Source: Desulfovibrio sp.
Lineage (GTDB): Bacteria; Desulfobacterota; Desulfovibrionia; Desulfovibrionales; Desulfovibrionaceae
NCBI GenBank assembly: GCA_031284485.1
Contig: JAISZT010000050.1
Location: 1 to 46,066 of the forward strand
Reading direction: 5' to 3'
Length of the DNA stretch: 46,066 bases
Numbering within the stretch: position 1 is the first letter of the stretch; the number at the start of each line of letters is the position of its first letter. The notes under the pieces are model-generated. The model was not told where the DNA came from, searched no databases, and was given only the letters and a program-made list of their open reading frames with translations. Shown piece after piece: positions 15,773 to 26,166 of the stretch. The translations under genes were made by a program, and so were the position numbers.

Positions 15773-16843
15773 ATGGCTAAAAAATCCGCCATGTCGCCTG
15801 TGAACGCCCGTAACGAAGCGCTGTCCACAGCCCTGTCCACCATAGAACACAAATACGGCAAAGGCGCGGTGATGAAGCTTTCCGACGAGGCGCACGTCAA
15901 CATTCCCGTCATCCCCACAGGTTCCATCGGACTGGATCTGGCACTCGGCGTCGGCGGCGTGCCGCGCGGGCGCATCACGGAAATTTTCGGGCCGGAATCT
16001 TCCGGAAAAACCACCCTCACCCTGCACATTATAGCGGAATGCCAGAAACAGGGCGGCACATGCGCCTTTGTGGACGCCGAACACGCCCTTGACATTGCCT
16101 ACGCAAAGCGCCTTGGCGTGAACACGGACGAACTGCTCATATCGCAGCCGGACTACGGCGAACAGGCCCTCGACATCGCGGACATGCTGGTGCGCTCAAG
16201 CGCGGTCGATCTTGTCGTTGTGGACTCCGTGGCCGCCCTTATCCCCCAGGCCGAGCTTGACGGCGACATGGGCGAAACCCAGATGGGCAGCCACGCGCGG
16301 CTGATGTCGCACGCCATGCGCCGCCTCACGGGCACCATACACAAATCCCGCGCCTCGGTGGTATTCGTCAACCAGATACGCATGAAAATCGGCACAATGG
16401 GCTACGGCAACCCGGAAACCACCACCGGCGGAAACGCCCTGAAATTCTACGCCTCGGTGCGCATGGACATACGCCGCATACAGACTCTCAAGGACAAAGA
16501 AGAATCTTACGGCTCGCGCACCAAGGTCAAAGTCGTAAAAAATAAGGTCGCCCCGCCCTTTCGCAGCGCTGTCTTTGACATTCTTTACGGCACCGGCATA
16601 TCGCATTCCGGTGAATTGCTGGATCTCGGTATTGAATGCGGCGTTATAGAACAAAGCGGATCATGGTTTGCCTTCGGAGCGGAAAAACTGGGACAGGGTC
16701 GGGAAAAAATACGCGCGTTGCTGGATGAAAACGAAGAGCTGCGCCTCCAGGTTGAAAAAGCGCTCGCCGATGCCCTTGGCACGCGCCCGGAAGCGGGAAG
16801 CCAGCGCGGCGACGCGACCGATCCGGATGACGAAGACGCCTAG
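15773..16843 (+). CDS. recA: Recombinase RecA
   Basis: 356 residues. Walker A is GPESSGKT (residues 73-80), Walker B is [10 protein letters not shown], and the L2 region contains [19 protein letters not shown], all unaltered. The acidic C-terminal tail ([10 protein letters not shown]) is typical and damps DNA binding. It forms filaments on single-stranded DNA for homologous recombination and triggers LexA cleavage. The gene is divergent from rpsL and is followed after 11 bases by alaS. Confidence 0.97.
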   Translation: MAKKSAMSPVNARNEALSTALSTIEHKYGKGAVMKLSDEAHVNIPVIPTGSIGLDLALGVGGVPRGRITEIFGPESSGKTTLTLHIIAECQKQGGTCAFVDAEHALDIAYAKRLGVNTDELLISQPDYGEQALDIADMLVRSSAVDLVVVDSVAALIPQAELDGDMGETQMGSHARLMSHAMRRLTGTIHKSRASVVFVNQIRMKIGTMGYGNPETTTGGNALKFYASVRMDIRRIQTLKDKEESYGSRTKVKVVKNKVAPPFRSAVFDILYGTGISHSGELLDLGIECGVIEQSGSWFAFGAEKLGQGREKIRALLDENEELRLQVEKALADALGTRPEAGSQRGDATDPDDEDA

Positions 16844-16854
16844 CAGGAGCCGAC

Positions 16855-19539
16855 ATGCTCACCGCCAAAGAAATACGCCGCCGCTATCTTGCCTTTTTTC
16901 AGACGCGCGGACACGCTCTCGTGCCTTCCGCGCCGCTGATTCCGCCCAACGACCCCACACTGCTCTTCACGAACGCGGGCATGGTGCAGTTCAAAAAACT
17001 CTTCCTGGGTGAAGAAAAACGGGAATACAGCCGCGCTGTTTCCTGCCAGAAATGCCTGCGCGTGTCCGGCAAACACAACGATCTGGAGAACGTGGGACGC
17101 ACGGCGCGCCACCACACCTTTTTTGAAATGCTGGGCAATTTCGCCTTTGGCGACTATTTCAAACGCGAAGCCGTCACAATGGCCTGGGAATTTGTCACAA
17201 AAGACCTTGAACTGGCCGGGCGAGATCTCTACGTCACCGTATTCCGCGATGACGACGAGGCCGCCGCCATCTGGCGGGAAATTGCCGACCTGCCGGAAGA
17301 ACGCATTATCCGCATGGGCGAAAAGGACAACTTCTGGACAATGGGCGACACCGGCCCCTGCGGCCCCTGCTCGGAAATTTACATTGATCAGGGCGCGGAC
17401 ATGGCCTGCGGGCCGGACTGCGGCATCGGCAGGTGCGACTGCGACCGTTTTCTGGAAATCTGGAATCTCGTCTTCACGCAGTTCGACCAACTGAAGAACG
17501 GGGAACGCGTGCCGCTGGCCGCGCCGAATATAGACACCGGCATGGGACTGGAACGTGTCGCGGCGGTCTGTCAGGGTAAACGCTCCAATTTCGACTGCGA
17601 CCTTTTTCAGGAAATCATACAGCACGCGGCGGAACTTGCCCATGTGACATACAGCTTCAGCGCTCCGGACACAGATGACGTGGACACTGCCCTGCGCGTA
17701 ATAGCCGACCACAGCCGCGCCGCGGCCTTTCTGATTGCCGACGGCGTACTGCCCTCCAATGAAAACCGGGGATATGTGCTGCGCCGCCTCATCCGCCGCG
17801 CCCTGCGCTTTGCCACGCTTATGGGCGTGAACGAACCTTTTTTGTACAAAACAGCGCGTAAAACCACCGACATAATGGGGCATGACTATCCAGAGCTTGC
17901 CCGGAGCGCGGACTTTATTTCCCGCGCGGTCTTTGAGGAGGAACAACGCTTCTCCCTCACGCTGGAAAAAGGATTGCGTCTGTTGGACGAAGAACTGCGC
18001 CGTCTTGAATCTCTCGGCAAAACGGAAATATCCGGCGATTTCTGTTTCAGGCTTTATGACACCTACGGCTTTCCTCTGGATATTGTGACCGACGTGGCCG
18101 GCAAACGCGGTTTCAGCGCCAATGCCGCGGATTTTGAAACAAATATGCTCGAACAGCGCGAACGCGCCCGCAAAAACCGTAAAGCGGACATGCAAAACAG
18201 GCAGGGCAAGGACGCGACGCTTCCGGAGCATCTGGAAAAAGACGGCCTTCAGTCGGTATTTGTGGGATATGAAAGCCTGACGGCGCAAAGCCGTATCGTG
18301 GCCCTCTTGGATGCCGACGGACAACCTGCACAATGTCTGGATAAGGGGCAAAGCGGCTTCGTCGTTACAGGAAAAACTCCTTTTTACGGCGAATCCGGCG
18401 GACAGACCGGCGATCGCGGGTTTATGGCCTCCACGACAGGGCAGGCACGGGTGAACGCCACTCTCAGGCCGTCACAAGACCTCATTGTCCACGCGGTCGC
18501 CGTCAGCAACGGCTCTCTGCTTCCCGATCAGGAGGTCACTCTCGGCGTGGACAGCGACGCGCGCGAATCCACAGCCCGCAACCACACCTGTACACACCTG
18601 CTGCACGCCGCCCTGCGCCGCACACTCGGAACGCACGTCAAACAGGCAGGCTCGCTGGTTGACGACCGCCGCCTGCGTTTTGACTTTTCCCACATCACGG
18701 CTTTGACCCAGGAAGAACTTGCGGCGGTGGAGAGGGATGTCAATCGCGCCATTCTGGCGGATCTGCCTGTCAGTACAAGGGAAATGCCCCATGAAGAAGC
18801 TCTTTCCCTGGGAGCGATGGCTCTTTTCGGCGAAAAATATGGAAAGACCGTGCGCGTTGTGAGTGTCGGCGAAGTTGACGCGCCGCAAATTCCGGAATCT
18901 GTGGAATTGTGCGGCGGCACACATTTGCGCCGCACGGGGCAGGCCGGGATGTTCCTGATCGTGTCGGAAACAGGCGTTGCCGCCGGAACGCGCCGCATTG
19001 AAGCCGTCACCGGCTGGAACGCCTACAGTCTGGCGATTGAACAGCGAACGGAAATTTCCGCCCTGTCCTCACTGCTCAAAGCAAGGCCGGGGCAGCTTGC
19101 CGAACGCGTGCAAACCATGCACGCAGACATAAAGAAACTGCGCAAGTCCTCGGAAAAAGCGCCCGCCGCGCCAAACGGCGCGGATACGCTGGAGGGCATG
19201 GAAGAGGTCAACGGCGTCCGCATTCTGGCAAAACAACTGGAAACGCTGCCTGTGAAAGCGTTGCGTGAACGCATGGACGATACGCGTTCGCGCCTGACCA
19301 CAGCCGCCGTTGCCTGCCTGGCCACGGTGGAAGAAGAAAAAGTGACGCTGCTGCTTTATGTTTCCAAAGATTTGCACAGCCGCTTTACAGCGCCTGCTCT
19401 TATCCGGGATGTCGCCGCGGCCTGCGGCGGCGCGGGCGGCGGCCGTCCTGATCTGGCGCAGGCAGGCGGCACAAAGCCCGAAGGCCTGCCGGACGCCTTT
19501 GCCCTGCTGAAAACCCTGGTCGCCAAATCCGCGACATAA
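16855..19539 (+). CDS. alaS: Alanyl-tRNA synthetase
   Basis: 894 residues. The N-terminal class II catalytic core opens [19 protein letters not shown] and contains [10 protein letters not shown] and a [11 protein letters not shown] loop. The editing domain carries the zinc ligands in [13 protein letters not shown] (nt about 18580-18615) and ELCGGTHL (about 18905-18930). A C-terminal DHHA1-type module ends with [18 protein letters not shown]. It charges tRNA-Ala and clears Ser/Gly mischarging. AGGAG precedes ATG. It shares a transcript with recA, and ahbC follows after 11 bases. Confidence 0.97.
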   Translation: MLTAKEIRRRYLAFFQTRGHALVPSAPLIPPNDPTLLFTNAGMVQFKKLFLGEEKREYSRAVSCQKCLRVSGKHNDLENVGRTARHHTFFEMLGNFAFGDYFKREAVTMAWEFVTKDLELAGRDLYVTVFRDDDEAAAIWREIADLPEERIIRMGEKDNFWTMGDTGPCGPCSEIYIDQGADMACGPDCGIGRCDCDRFLEIWNLVFTQFDQLKNGERVPLAAPNIDTGMGLERVAAVCQGKRSNFDCDLFQEIIQHAAELAHVTYSFSAPDTDDVDTALRVIADHSRAAAFLIADGVLPSNENRGYVLRRLIRRALRFATLMGVNEPFLYKTARKTTDIMGHDYPELARSADFISRAVFEEEQRFSLTLEKGLRLLDEELRRLESLGKTEISGDFCFRLYDTYGFPLDIVTDVAGKRGFSANAADFETNMLEQRERARKNRKADMQNRQGKDATLPEHLEKDGLQSVFVGYESLTAQSRIVALLDADGQPAQCLDKGQSGFVVTGKTPFYGESGGQTGDRGFMASTTGQARVNATLRPSQDLIVHAVAVSNGSLLPDQEVTLGVDSDARESTARNHTCTHLLHAALRRTLGTHVKQAGSLVDDRRLRFDFSHITALTQEELAAVERDVNRAILADLPVSTREMPHEEALSLGAMALFGEKYGKTVRVVSVGEVDAPQIPESVELCGGTHLRRTGQAGMFLIVSETGVAAGTRRIEAVTGWNAYSLAIEQRTEISALSSLLKARPGQLAERVQTMHADIKKLRKSSEKAPAAPNGADTLEGMEEVNGVRILAKQLETLPVKALRERMDDTRSRLTTAAVACLATVEEEKVTLLLYVSKDLHSRFTAPALIRDVAAACGGAGGGRPDLAQAGGTKPEGLPDAFALLKTLVAKSAT

Positions 19540-19550
19540 CGGAACACGCT

Positions 19551-20729
19551 ATGATAGGCATCTCCAAACTCTACTGCGGCCAGGTCGAGGCTTCCGACAC
19601 ACTGCGTTACGGACGTGAATCCGGCAAACTGCCCTCGCATCTGCTGCAATTTTCCAAAGACAAAAAACCGGTCATCGTCTGGAACATGACCCGCCGCTGC
19701 AATCTCAAATGCGCGCACTGCTATGCCCACGCCACGGGAATGAGCGGCACGGACGCCATCAGCACCAGTCAGGCCATTACGATGATTGACGATCTGGCCG
19801 CCTACGGCGCGCCGGTCATGCTGTTCTCCGGCGGAGAACCGCTGGCGCGCGAAGATTTGCCGGACCTTGCGCGCCACGCCAGGCAAAAAGGCATGCGCGC
19901 CGTCATTTCCACCAACGGCACGCTGATCAGCAAGGACAAAGCGCGGGAACTCAAGGCCGTGGGGCTTTCCTATGTGGGTATTTCCCTGGACGGCCTTGAA
20001 GATGTGCATGACCGTTTTCGCCGTGTGCCCGGAGCTTTCCAAAACGCGCTCGACGGTATTGCCAACTGCCAGGCCGAAGGCCTCAAAGTTGGCTTGCGCT
20101 TCACCATCAATAAACGCAATGTGGCGGAAATTCCCGGTATTTTTCGTCTGTTGAAGAACCTTGACGTGCCGCGCGCCTGTTTTTACCATCTGGTCTACTC
20201 CGGGCGAGGATCTGATCTGATCGGCGAGGACTTGAACCACGAACAGACCAGGCAAACACTCGACCTTATTATGGACGAAACCCGCGCCCTTTTTGACGCC
20301 GGACATCCCAAGGAAATTCTGACTGTGGACAACCACGCGGACGGCCCTTACGTCTGGATGCGTCTGCAGCGGGAAAACCCCGAACGGGCGGACGAGGTTC
20401 TGACCCTGCTGCAGTTTAACGAGGGCAACAGTTCCGGGCGCGGCATAGGCTGTATTTCCTGGGACGGCAGCGTGCACGCGGATCAGTTCTGGCGCGAGCA
20501 CGTTTTCGGCAATGTGCTTGAACGCCCTTTTTCTCAAATCTGGGACGACCAAAAAATTGAGCTTCTGCACAAACTCAAGGATAAAAAAGTTCATGTCAGG
20601 GGGCGCTGCGCAACATGCCGCCACCTGAATATCTGCGGCGGCAATTTCAGGGCCAGAGCGGAGGCCGTGCACGGCGACGTCTGGGCCGAAGACCCGGCCT
20701 GTTATCTCACCAAGGAGGAAATCGCGTGA
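19551..20729 (+). CDS. ahbC: 12,18-didecarboxysiroheme deacetylase AhbC (radical SAM)
   Basis: 392 residues. The radical SAM motif CxxxCxxC is C50-C54-C57 (TRRCNLKCAHCYA). FSGGEPLARED is the SAM-binding GGE segment. The C-terminal SPASM-like region has further cysteines for an auxiliary cluster (GRCATCRHLNICGG). The opening MIGISKLYCG and the HLLQFSKDKKPVIVWN stretch are characteristic of AhbC, which removes the acetate side chains of 12,18-didecarboxysiroheme to give Fe-coproporphyrin III in the alternative heme pathway. It overlaps hemB by four bases and neighbours ahbD, which supports the assignment. Confidence 0.9.
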   Translation: MIGISKLYCGQVEASDTLRYGRESGKLPSHLLQFSKDKKPVIVWNMTRRCNLKCAHCYAHATGMSGTDAISTSQAITMIDDLAAYGAPVMLFSGGEPLAREDLPDLARHARQKGMRAVISTNGTLISKDKARELKAVGLSYVGISLDGLEDVHDRFRRVPGAFQNALDGIANCQAEGLKVGLRFTINKRNVAEIPGIFRLLKNLDVPRACFYHLVYSGRGSDLIGEDLNHEQTRQTLDLIMDETRALFDAGHPKEILTVDNHADGPYVWMRLQRENPERADEVLTLLQFNEGNSSGRGIGCISWDGSVHADQFWREHVFGNVLERPFSQIWDDQKIELLHKLKDKKVHVRGRCATCRHLNICGGNFRARAEAVHGDVWAEDPACYLTKEEIA

Positions 20730-21712
20730 ACGCGCGCTTCCATCGCGGCAGACGTTTGCGTAAAAGCGCCGCCTTGCGTGCCGTAGTGCGCGAAACAGCC
20801 CCCTTGCTGGCGCAAGACCTCATCATGCCCTACTTTGTGGACGAGGCGGACGCGCGGTTGCGCAGGGAAATTCCCTCCATGCCGGGGCAGTTCCGTCTGG
20901 GGCTTGAAGAACTGGAAAAGCAGGTTGAACAGGCCGTTGACGCCGGGCTTCATGCCGTGCTGCTGTTCGGAATTCCCCATGCCAAGGACGAACGCGCAAG
21001 CTCCGCTTACGCTGAAAACGGCATTGTCCAGCAGGCGGTGCGCCGCCTGAGGCTGCGTTGGCCCGACCTCATTATCATAACCGACGTCTGTCTTTGCGAA
21101 TACATGAGCCACGGACACTGCGGCATCCTTGCCCCCGACGGCTGCGTGCTCAACGACGAAACCCTGCCCCTGCTTGCCCGAACCGCTGTCAGCCACGCGG
21201 CTGCCGGAGCGGACATTGTGGCCCCTTCGGACATGATGGACGGACGAGTGGCGGCAATTCGCGCCGCTCTTGACGACAATGCTTTCACCCGGTTGCCGGT
21301 CATGTCCTATGCCGTCAAATACGCCTCGGCCCTGTACGGCCCTTTTCGGGAGGCGGCGGATTCCGCCCCCGCAGCGGGGGACAGAAAATCCTACCAGATG
21401 GATCCGGGCAATGCCCGCGAAGCATTGCGTGAAGCCCGCGCGGATCTGGCCGAAGGCGCGGACATGCTTATCGTCAAACCCGCAGGCCCGTATTCCGACA
21501 TACTACGCCGTGTACGCGAGGCTGTGGACGCGCCCCTGTGCGCCTATCAGGTCAGCGGCGAATACGCCATGATCCGCGCCGCCGGACAGAAGGGCTGGAT
21601 TGACGAACGCGCCATCATGCTCGAAACTCTGCTTTGCCTCAAGCGGGCCGGGGCGGACATGATCATCTCCTACTTCACCGAAGAACTGCTCAAACAGGGG
21701 CTTGCGCGCTGA
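20726..21712 (+). CDS. hemB: Delta-aminolevulinic acid dehydratase (porphobilinogen synthase)
   Basis: 328 residues from a GTG start overlapping the ahbC stop (GTGA), with AAGGAGG seven bases before it. The zinc-ligand loop DVCLCEYMSHGHCG and both active-site lysines (MSYAVKYASALYGPFR and MLIVKPAGPY) are present, so this is the Zn-type enzyme. It condenses two aminolevulinate molecules to porphobilinogen, the shared precursor of siroheme and heme. Its place between the two Ahb radical SAM genes, with overlapping stops and starts, points to coupled translation. Confidence 0.95.
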   Translation: MNARFHRGRRLRKSAALRAVVRETAPLLAQDLIMPYFVDEADARLRREIPSMPGQFRLGLEELEKQVEQAVDAGLHAVLLFGIPHAKDERASSAYAENGIVQQAVRRLRLRWPDLIIITDVCLCEYMSHGHCGILAPDGCVLNDETLPLLARTAVSHAAAGADIVAPSDMMDGRVAAIRAALDDNAFTRLPVMSYAVKYASALYGPFREAADSAPAAGDRKSYQMDPGNAREALREARADLAEGADMLIVKPAGPYSDILRRVREAVDAPLCAYQVSGEYAMIRAAGQKGWIDERAIMLETLLCLKRAGADMIISYFTEELLKQGLAR

Positions 21713-22788
21713 TGTCAAAAACGCTTGAAGACGGCAGCCCCTTGTGCCGCCTCATTGCCTGGGAAGTAACGCGTTCCTGCAATCTGGCCTGCAAACACTG
21801 CCGCGCCGAAGCGCACCCTCACCCCTACGAGAACGAACTTTCCACAGACGAAGCAAAAGCGCTGATCGACACCTTCCCGCAGGTGGGCGCTCCCCTTGTT
21901 ATTTTTACCGGCGGCGATCCCATGATGCGGCAGGATATTTACGAACTGGTGAGCTATGCCCGCGATAGTGGCCTCACTTGCGCCTTTTCGCCCAACGGCA
22001 CCCTGATTGATGAAGATTCCGCCCAAAAAATAAAGGCCGCGGGTGTGGAGCGCTGTTCCATTTCCATTGACGGCCCTGACGCCGAAAGCCATGACGCTTT
22101 TCGCGGTGTGCCAGGGGCCTTTGACGCCTCGTTGCGCGGCATCGCCCATCTGAAGGCGGCGGGCTTGCCCTTTCAGATCAATACCACTGTAACCCGCGAC
22201 AATCTTGCGAACTTCAAAGATATTTTTGACCTCTGCGAGCGTCTCGGGGCCGTGGCGTGGCACATCTTTCTCCTGGTGCCTGTCGGCCGTGCCGCTACTC
22301 TGGCTGACCAGTCGATCACCGCCGGAGAATATGAAACCGTGCTGCACTGGTTTTATGACTTTCGCAAAACCACGGCCATGCATTTGAAGGCGACGTGCGC
22401 CCCGCATTATTACCGCATACTGCGGGAACGTGCCCACGCTGAAGGCCTGCGCGTTACGCCGGAGGCTTTCGGCATGGACGCGATCACCCGCGGCTGTCTG
22501 GGCGGCACAGGTTTTTGCTTTATCAGCCACGTCGGGCAGGTACAACCCTGCGGCTATCTGGAGCTTGACTGCGGCAATGTGCGTACAACGCCTTTTCCCC
22601 GCATCTGGCGGGAAAGCGTCTATTTTCGCCAGTTTCGCAACCAGTCCGCCTACAAGGGCAAATGCGGCGCGTGCGAATACCACAAGGTCTGCGGCGGTTG
22701 CCGCGCGCGGGCTTTCAGCATGAACGGCGACCACATGGGGCCGGAGCCGCTGTGCGAATATCTGCTCGCTGCGTTAAGAAAACCATGA
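21712..22788 (+). CDS. ahbD: Heme synthase AhbD (radical SAM)
   Basis: 358 residues. The start ATG shares one base with the hemB stop (TGATG). The radical SAM cysteines are C23, C27 and C30 (TRSCNLACKHCRAEA); FTGGDPMMRQD is the GGE-equivalent. The C-terminus carries the second-cluster cysteines CGACEYHKVCGGCRARA. AhbD oxidatively decarboxylates the two propionates of Fe-coproporphyrin III to vinyl groups, making heme b. The order with ahbC, hemB and an AhbA/B gene separates it from other SPASM proteins. Confidence 0.9.
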   Translation: MSKTLEDGSPLCRLIAWEVTRSCNLACKHCRAEAHPHPYENELSTDEAKALIDTFPQVGAPLVIFTGGDPMMRQDIYELVSYARDSGLTCAFSPNGTLIDEDSAQKIKAAGVERCSISIDGPDAESHDAFRGVPGAFDASLRGIAHLKAAGLPFQINTTVTRDNLANFKDIFDLCERLGAVAWHIFLLVPVGRAATLADQSITAGEYETVLHWFYDFRKTTAMHLKATCAPHYYRILRERAHAEGLRVTPEAFGMDAITRGCLGGTGFCFISHVGQVQPCGYLELDCGNVRTTPFPRIWRESVYFRQFRNQSAYKGKCGACEYHKVCGGCRARAFSMNGDHMGPEPLCEYLLAALRKP

Positions 22789-23288
22789 ACGAGTCAACGG
22801 ACAACATATCCACGGCGGAGACTGCCGCCATGGACATTCTGGATCGGCGGCTGCTGGACATCATCCAGACGGATTTTCCCCTGACGCCAAGACCCTACCG
22901 GGAACTCGGCCAGCGCCTCGGCATATCGGAAAAGGAATGTCTCACACGGGTGCGCGGCTTGCGTAAAGCGCAGATTATCCGCCGTCTCGGGGCCAATTTT
23001 CAATCCGCGAAGCTTGGTTTTGTGTCCACGCTCTGCGCGGCCAGCGTGCCGGGTGAGCGGTTGGACGATTTTGTGAAGGTGGTCAACGCCCACCCGGGCG
23101 TCACGCACAATTATCTGCGCGAGCACCCCTACAATGTCTGGTTTACGTTGATATGCCCCTCACGCGAAGAAGCCGGCGCCGTGCTGAAGGATATGAGCGA
23201 ACGCACCGGGGTGCGCATCCTCAATTTGCCTGCTGAAAAAATCTTCAAAATCCGTGTGGAGTTCCGGATGGAGGCGGGCGACGAATAG
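22785..23288 (+). CDS. Siroheme decarboxylase subunit (AhbA/AhbB, Lrp/AsnC-like)
   Basis: 167 residues; ATG overlaps the ahbD stop by four bases (ATGA). It has an AsnC-type winged helix (residues about 15-65, ISEKECLTRVRGLRKAQIIRR) and a ferredoxin-like domain with NYLREHPYNVWFTLI, the conserved His/Tyr patch of siroheme decarboxylases. AhbA and AhbB act as a pair to make 12,18-didecarboxysiroheme. Only one such gene is in the window, and I cannot say from sequence alone which of the two it is; the partner must lie elsewhere or this subunit acts alone. Confidence 0.82.
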   Translation: MNESTDNISTAETAAMDILDRRLLDIIQTDFPLTPRPYRELGQRLGISEKECLTRVRGLRKAQIIRRLGANFQSAKLGFVSTLCAASVPGERLDDFVKVVNAHPGVTHNYLREHPYNVWFTLICPSREEAGAVLKDMSERTGVRILNLPAEKIFKIRVEFRMEAGDE

Positions 23289-23319
23289 CAAAGCTATCGA
23301 TCAAACGTCAAATAGTTGC

Positions 23320-23349
23320 TTGACATATCCCGAACTCAGCGCGTATATC
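23320..23349 (+). promoter_or_regulatory. Promoter of the rpsF-rpsR-rplI-dnaB operon
   Basis: A perfect TTGACA (23320-23325), an 18-base spacer and TATATC (23344-23349) lie about 65 bases before the rpsF ATG, in the 126-base gap after the heme genes. Confidence 0.6.
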
Positions 23350-23414
23350 TTTTAATTCCTTGCTCGCGCCCCAGGCATGTACGGCGCGGGCTGCCAATCC
23401 ACAAGGAGTCTACC

Positions 23415-23723
23415 ATGCGAAAATTTGAAACTCTGTTGCTCCTGTCACCGGAGCTTTCCGCCGAAACCCGCGAAAGCCTCCTGCAGGGGCTTGTCGCCAT
23501 CATCACGCGCGAGGGCGGGGCGGCGGCGGAAATTGACCACTGGGGCATGCGCGATCTGGCATATCCCGTACGCAAGCAGATGCGCGGCTATTACGCGCGT
23601 CTGGAATACCAGGGGCCGCCGCCTCTGGTGGCCGAACTGGAACGCAACATCCGCATCAGCGACGGCATCTTCAAATATGTGACCGTCAAGCTGGCCGACA
23701 AAACGGAAGAGGAGGTTGCCTGA
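23415..23723 (+). CDS. rpsF: 30S ribosomal protein S6
   Basis: 102 residues from ATG 23415, preceded by AAGGAG; the opening [15 protein letters not shown] is the S6 first strand. [17 protein letters not shown] closes the ferredoxin-like fold. It binds the 30S platform together with S18, encoded next door. The reading frame is open further upstream but without a ribosome site or family similarity. Confidence 0.95.
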   Translation: MRKFETLLLLSPELSAETRESLLQGLVAIITREGGAAAEIDHWGMRDLAYPVRKQMRGYYARLEYQGPPPLVAELERNIRISDGIFKYVTVKLADKTEEEVA

Positions 23724-23724
23724 A

Positions 23725-23988
23725 ATGGCCTTTAAAAGAAAATTCGCGCCGCGCCGCAAGTTCTGCCGCTTTTGCGCTGACAAAATTCTGCCGCTCAATT
23801 ACAAACGCCCCGACATACTGCGCGATTTCATCACCGAGCGCGGCCAGATTATCGCGCGGCGCATTACCGGCGTCTGCGCCCATCACCAGCGCCTGTTGAC
23901 CAGAGAAATAAAGCGCGCCCGGCAAATGGCGCTGCTTATCTACACAGCCACACACGACACCACCGTCAAGAAAAGAAGCATGATATAG
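23725..23988 (+). CDS. rpsR: 30S ribosomal protein S18
   Basis: 87 residues beginning at ATG 23725, one base after the rpsF stop, with GAGGAGG at the end of rpsF. It contains the core [18 protein letters not shown] and [22 protein letters not shown]. The CRFC and later C-x-H residues make it a zinc-binding (C+) form of S18. It forms a heterodimer with S6. Confidence 0.95.
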   Translation: MAFKRKFAPRRKFCRFCADKILPLNYKRPDILRDFITERGQIIARRITGVCAHHQRLLTREIKRARQMALLIYTATHDTTVKKRSMI

Positions 23989-23998
23989 GGAGGCGCAC

Positions 23999-24508
23999 AT
24001 GAAACTGATACTCCGCGCCGACGTGGAAAATCTTGGCACCCTTGGCGATGTGGTCAACGTCAAGCCGGGTTATGGCCGCAACTACCTTCTGCCGCAAGGA
24101 CTGGCCATGACAGCCAGTCCGGGCAATCTGAAAGTTTTTGAACTGGAACGAAAAAAACTTGAAGCCAAAATGAACGCACTGCGCGCGCAGGCGATGGAGG
24201 CGCAGACAAAACTTGAATCCCTGCGTGTGGTCATCCCCATGCGTGTCGGCGAAAACGGCAAACTTTATGGTTCGGTCACTACCGGCATCCTCGGCGACGC
24301 CCTTGCCGCCGAAGGCGTTGAGGTGGATCGCCGCCGCATCCTGCTGGACGCGCCCATCCGCGCTCTGGGCGAACATCAGGTGCGCATAAGGCTGCACGCC
24401 GGCATTATCGCGACAGTTCCCGTTGAAGTGATTTCCGATCACCAACCGGAAGAAGAAGCCCTGCCGGAAGCTGTTCCGGCAACGCCTGAACAGCCCGAAA
24501 CTGTCTGA
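23999..24508 (+). CDS. rplI: 50S ribosomal protein L9
   Basis: 169 residues, GGGAGG before ATG. The N-terminal RNA-binding signature GDVVNVKPGYGRNYLLPQGLA is followed by the long connecting helix (about residues 40-75) and a C-terminal domain. About 20 acidic residues at the end (EEEALPEAVPATPEQPETV) extend beyond the usual length of about 150. Confidence 0.95.
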   Translation: MKLILRADVENLGTLGDVVNVKPGYGRNYLLPQGLAMTASPGNLKVFELERKKLEAKMNALRAQAMEAQTKLESLRVVIPMRVGENGKLYGSVTTGILGDALAAEGVEVDRRRILLDAPIRALGEHQVRIRLHAGIIATVPVEVISDHQPEEEALPEAVPATPEQPETV

Positions 24509-24513
24509 ACAGG

Positions 24514-25992
24514 TTGCGGGACACCGTGACTGCCCTGAACGAAAATTCCGACGCCTCCGGCCGCAAGGCCGGGGGCGCTACTTCTTCACCACGCGCGGGT
24601 AAACCCGCCCGCGACGGCATGGACGCGCTCATAAGCCGTGTGCCGCCGCACAGCGTCGAGGCGGAACAGGCCGTGCTCGGCGGCGTGTTGATGCGCCCGC
24701 AGATAATGCACATCATTGTTGACACTCTGGTCGCTGAAGATTTTTACCTGCCGTCCCACGTTATCCTTTTCCGCGCCTTTCTGGCTCTCTACAGCAAGCC
24801 GGCGCCCATAGACCTCATCACAGTGGCCGAACATCTCAAAAGCCGCAACGAGATGGAAGCCGCGGGCGGGGCAGTTTACCTTGCCGAACTGGTTCAGGCC
24901 GTGGTTTCCGGGGCCAATGCCGAATACTACGCCGGCATCGTGCGCGACAAGTCCCTGCAGCGCGGGCTTATCAATGCCTGCGCCGGCATTATCAGCAACT
25001 GTTACGACGCCTCGCGCGAAGTGTCGGCGCTGCTGGACGAATCAGAACAGGCTGTCTTTGCCATTGCCCAACGCACAACAGGCCGCGATTTTTCACCTTC
25101 CAAAGATCTGGCCTACCAGGTTTTTGACAAACTCGGCAAACTGGCCGATACCAAGGATGTGATCACAGGCGTGACCACCGGTTATACGCGCCTTGACCAA
25201 CTCACCGCCGGCCTTCAGCCCTCGGATCTTATTATCGTAGCCGCGCGGCCCAGCATGGGCAAAACGGCCTTTGCCCTGTGCATGGCCCTTCGCGCGGCGA
25301 TAAAACAGCAAATACCCACCGCGATATTCTCGCTTGAAATGAGCAAGGAACAACTCATGCAGCGCATGCTGGCGGAATGGGGCAAAGTGGATTTGTCCCG
25401 TATACGCCGCCCTTCGCTGCTCACTGAACAGGACTGGATAAACCTGCGGGACGCCGCAAATAAAATCTCCAACGTGCCCATATTTATCGACGACACCCCC
25501 TCCCTCTCAACCCTTGAATTGCGCGCGCGCGCGCGACGCCTCAAGGCGGACAAGGGCCTTGGCCTCGTGGTTGTGGACTATTTGCAGCTCATGCGCACAA
25601 GCCGCCGCACGGATTCGCGGGAATTGGAAATTTCCGATATTTCACGCTCTCTCAAGGGGCTTGCCAAGGAGCTGGACGTGCCCGTGGTGGCCCTTTCCCA
25701 GCTTAACCGCAAAGTTGAAGAACGCAAGGACAACCGTCCCATGCTCTCGGATTTACGCGAATCCGGTGCCATTGAGCAGGATGCGGACGTAATCATGTTT
25801 ATTTACCGCGATGATGTCTATAAATACTCAAAACCGGCAGACAGGCCGTTGCAGGGAACTGCCGAAATCATTATCGGCAAGCAGCGCAACGGGCCCGTTG
25901 GCGTGGTGGAGCTGATGTACATTTCGCCCTACACATCTTTTGAGAGCAGGGAAGTATCACCGGCCCCGTCAGAATCGTTGCGTGATGAATAA
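24514..25992 (+). CDS. dnaB: Replicative DNA helicase DnaB
   Basis: About 490 residues. The primase-interacting N-terminal domain begins at PPHSVEAEQAVLGGVLM; the RecA-like motor has Walker A ARPSMGKTAF and the VVVDYLQLM Walker B. The C-terminal KQRNGPVG loop is intact and no intein interrupts it. It unwinds the fork as a hexamer. The start is uncertain: TTG 24514, GTG 24526 and ATG 24619 are in frame, none has a strong ribosome site, and the first 35 residues are low complexity. It follows rplI by five bases, a common arrangement. Confidence 0.93.
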   Translation: MRDTVTALNENSDASGRKAGGATSSPRAGKPARDGMDALISRVPPHSVEAEQAVLGGVLMRPQIMHIIVDTLVAEDFYLPSHVILFRAFLALYSKPAPIDLITVAEHLKSRNEMEAAGGAVYLAELVQAVVSGANAEYYAGIVRDKSLQRGLINACAGIISNCYDASREVSALLDESEQAVFAIAQRTTGRDFSPSKDLAYQVFDKLGKLADTKDVITGVTTGYTRLDQLTAGLQPSDLIIVAARPSMGKTAFALCMALRAAIKQQIPTAIFSLEMSKEQLMQRMLAEWGKVDLSRIRRPSLLTEQDWINLRDAANKISNVPIFIDDTPSLSTLELRARARRLKADKGLGLVVVDYLQLMRTSRRTDSRELEISDISRSLKGLAKELDVPVVALSQLNRKVEERKDNRPMLSDLRESGAIEQDADVIMFIYRDDVYKYSKPADRPLQGTAEIIIGKQRNGPVGVVELMYISPYTSFESREVSPAPSESLRDE

Positions 25993-26166
25993 CCTGTAGA
26001 ATTTCAGACAAAATTTTCATTCAACTACGCATAACAACAATTTTTTTTGCATTATGCATTGACAGGACAGGCAAAACATGCTTTTCTGCTCCCCAAGGCC
26101 GCGTGCCGCCAATACGTTTTGCCGGGTAAAATGCGCGGGAGATTATTTTTTTTGCGAGGGTATTTC

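Noticed and set aside
16840..18351. 503-codon minus-strand open frame across recA/alaS
   Set aside because: It is a shadow of alaS; the translation has no family features and the plus-strand protein is complete.
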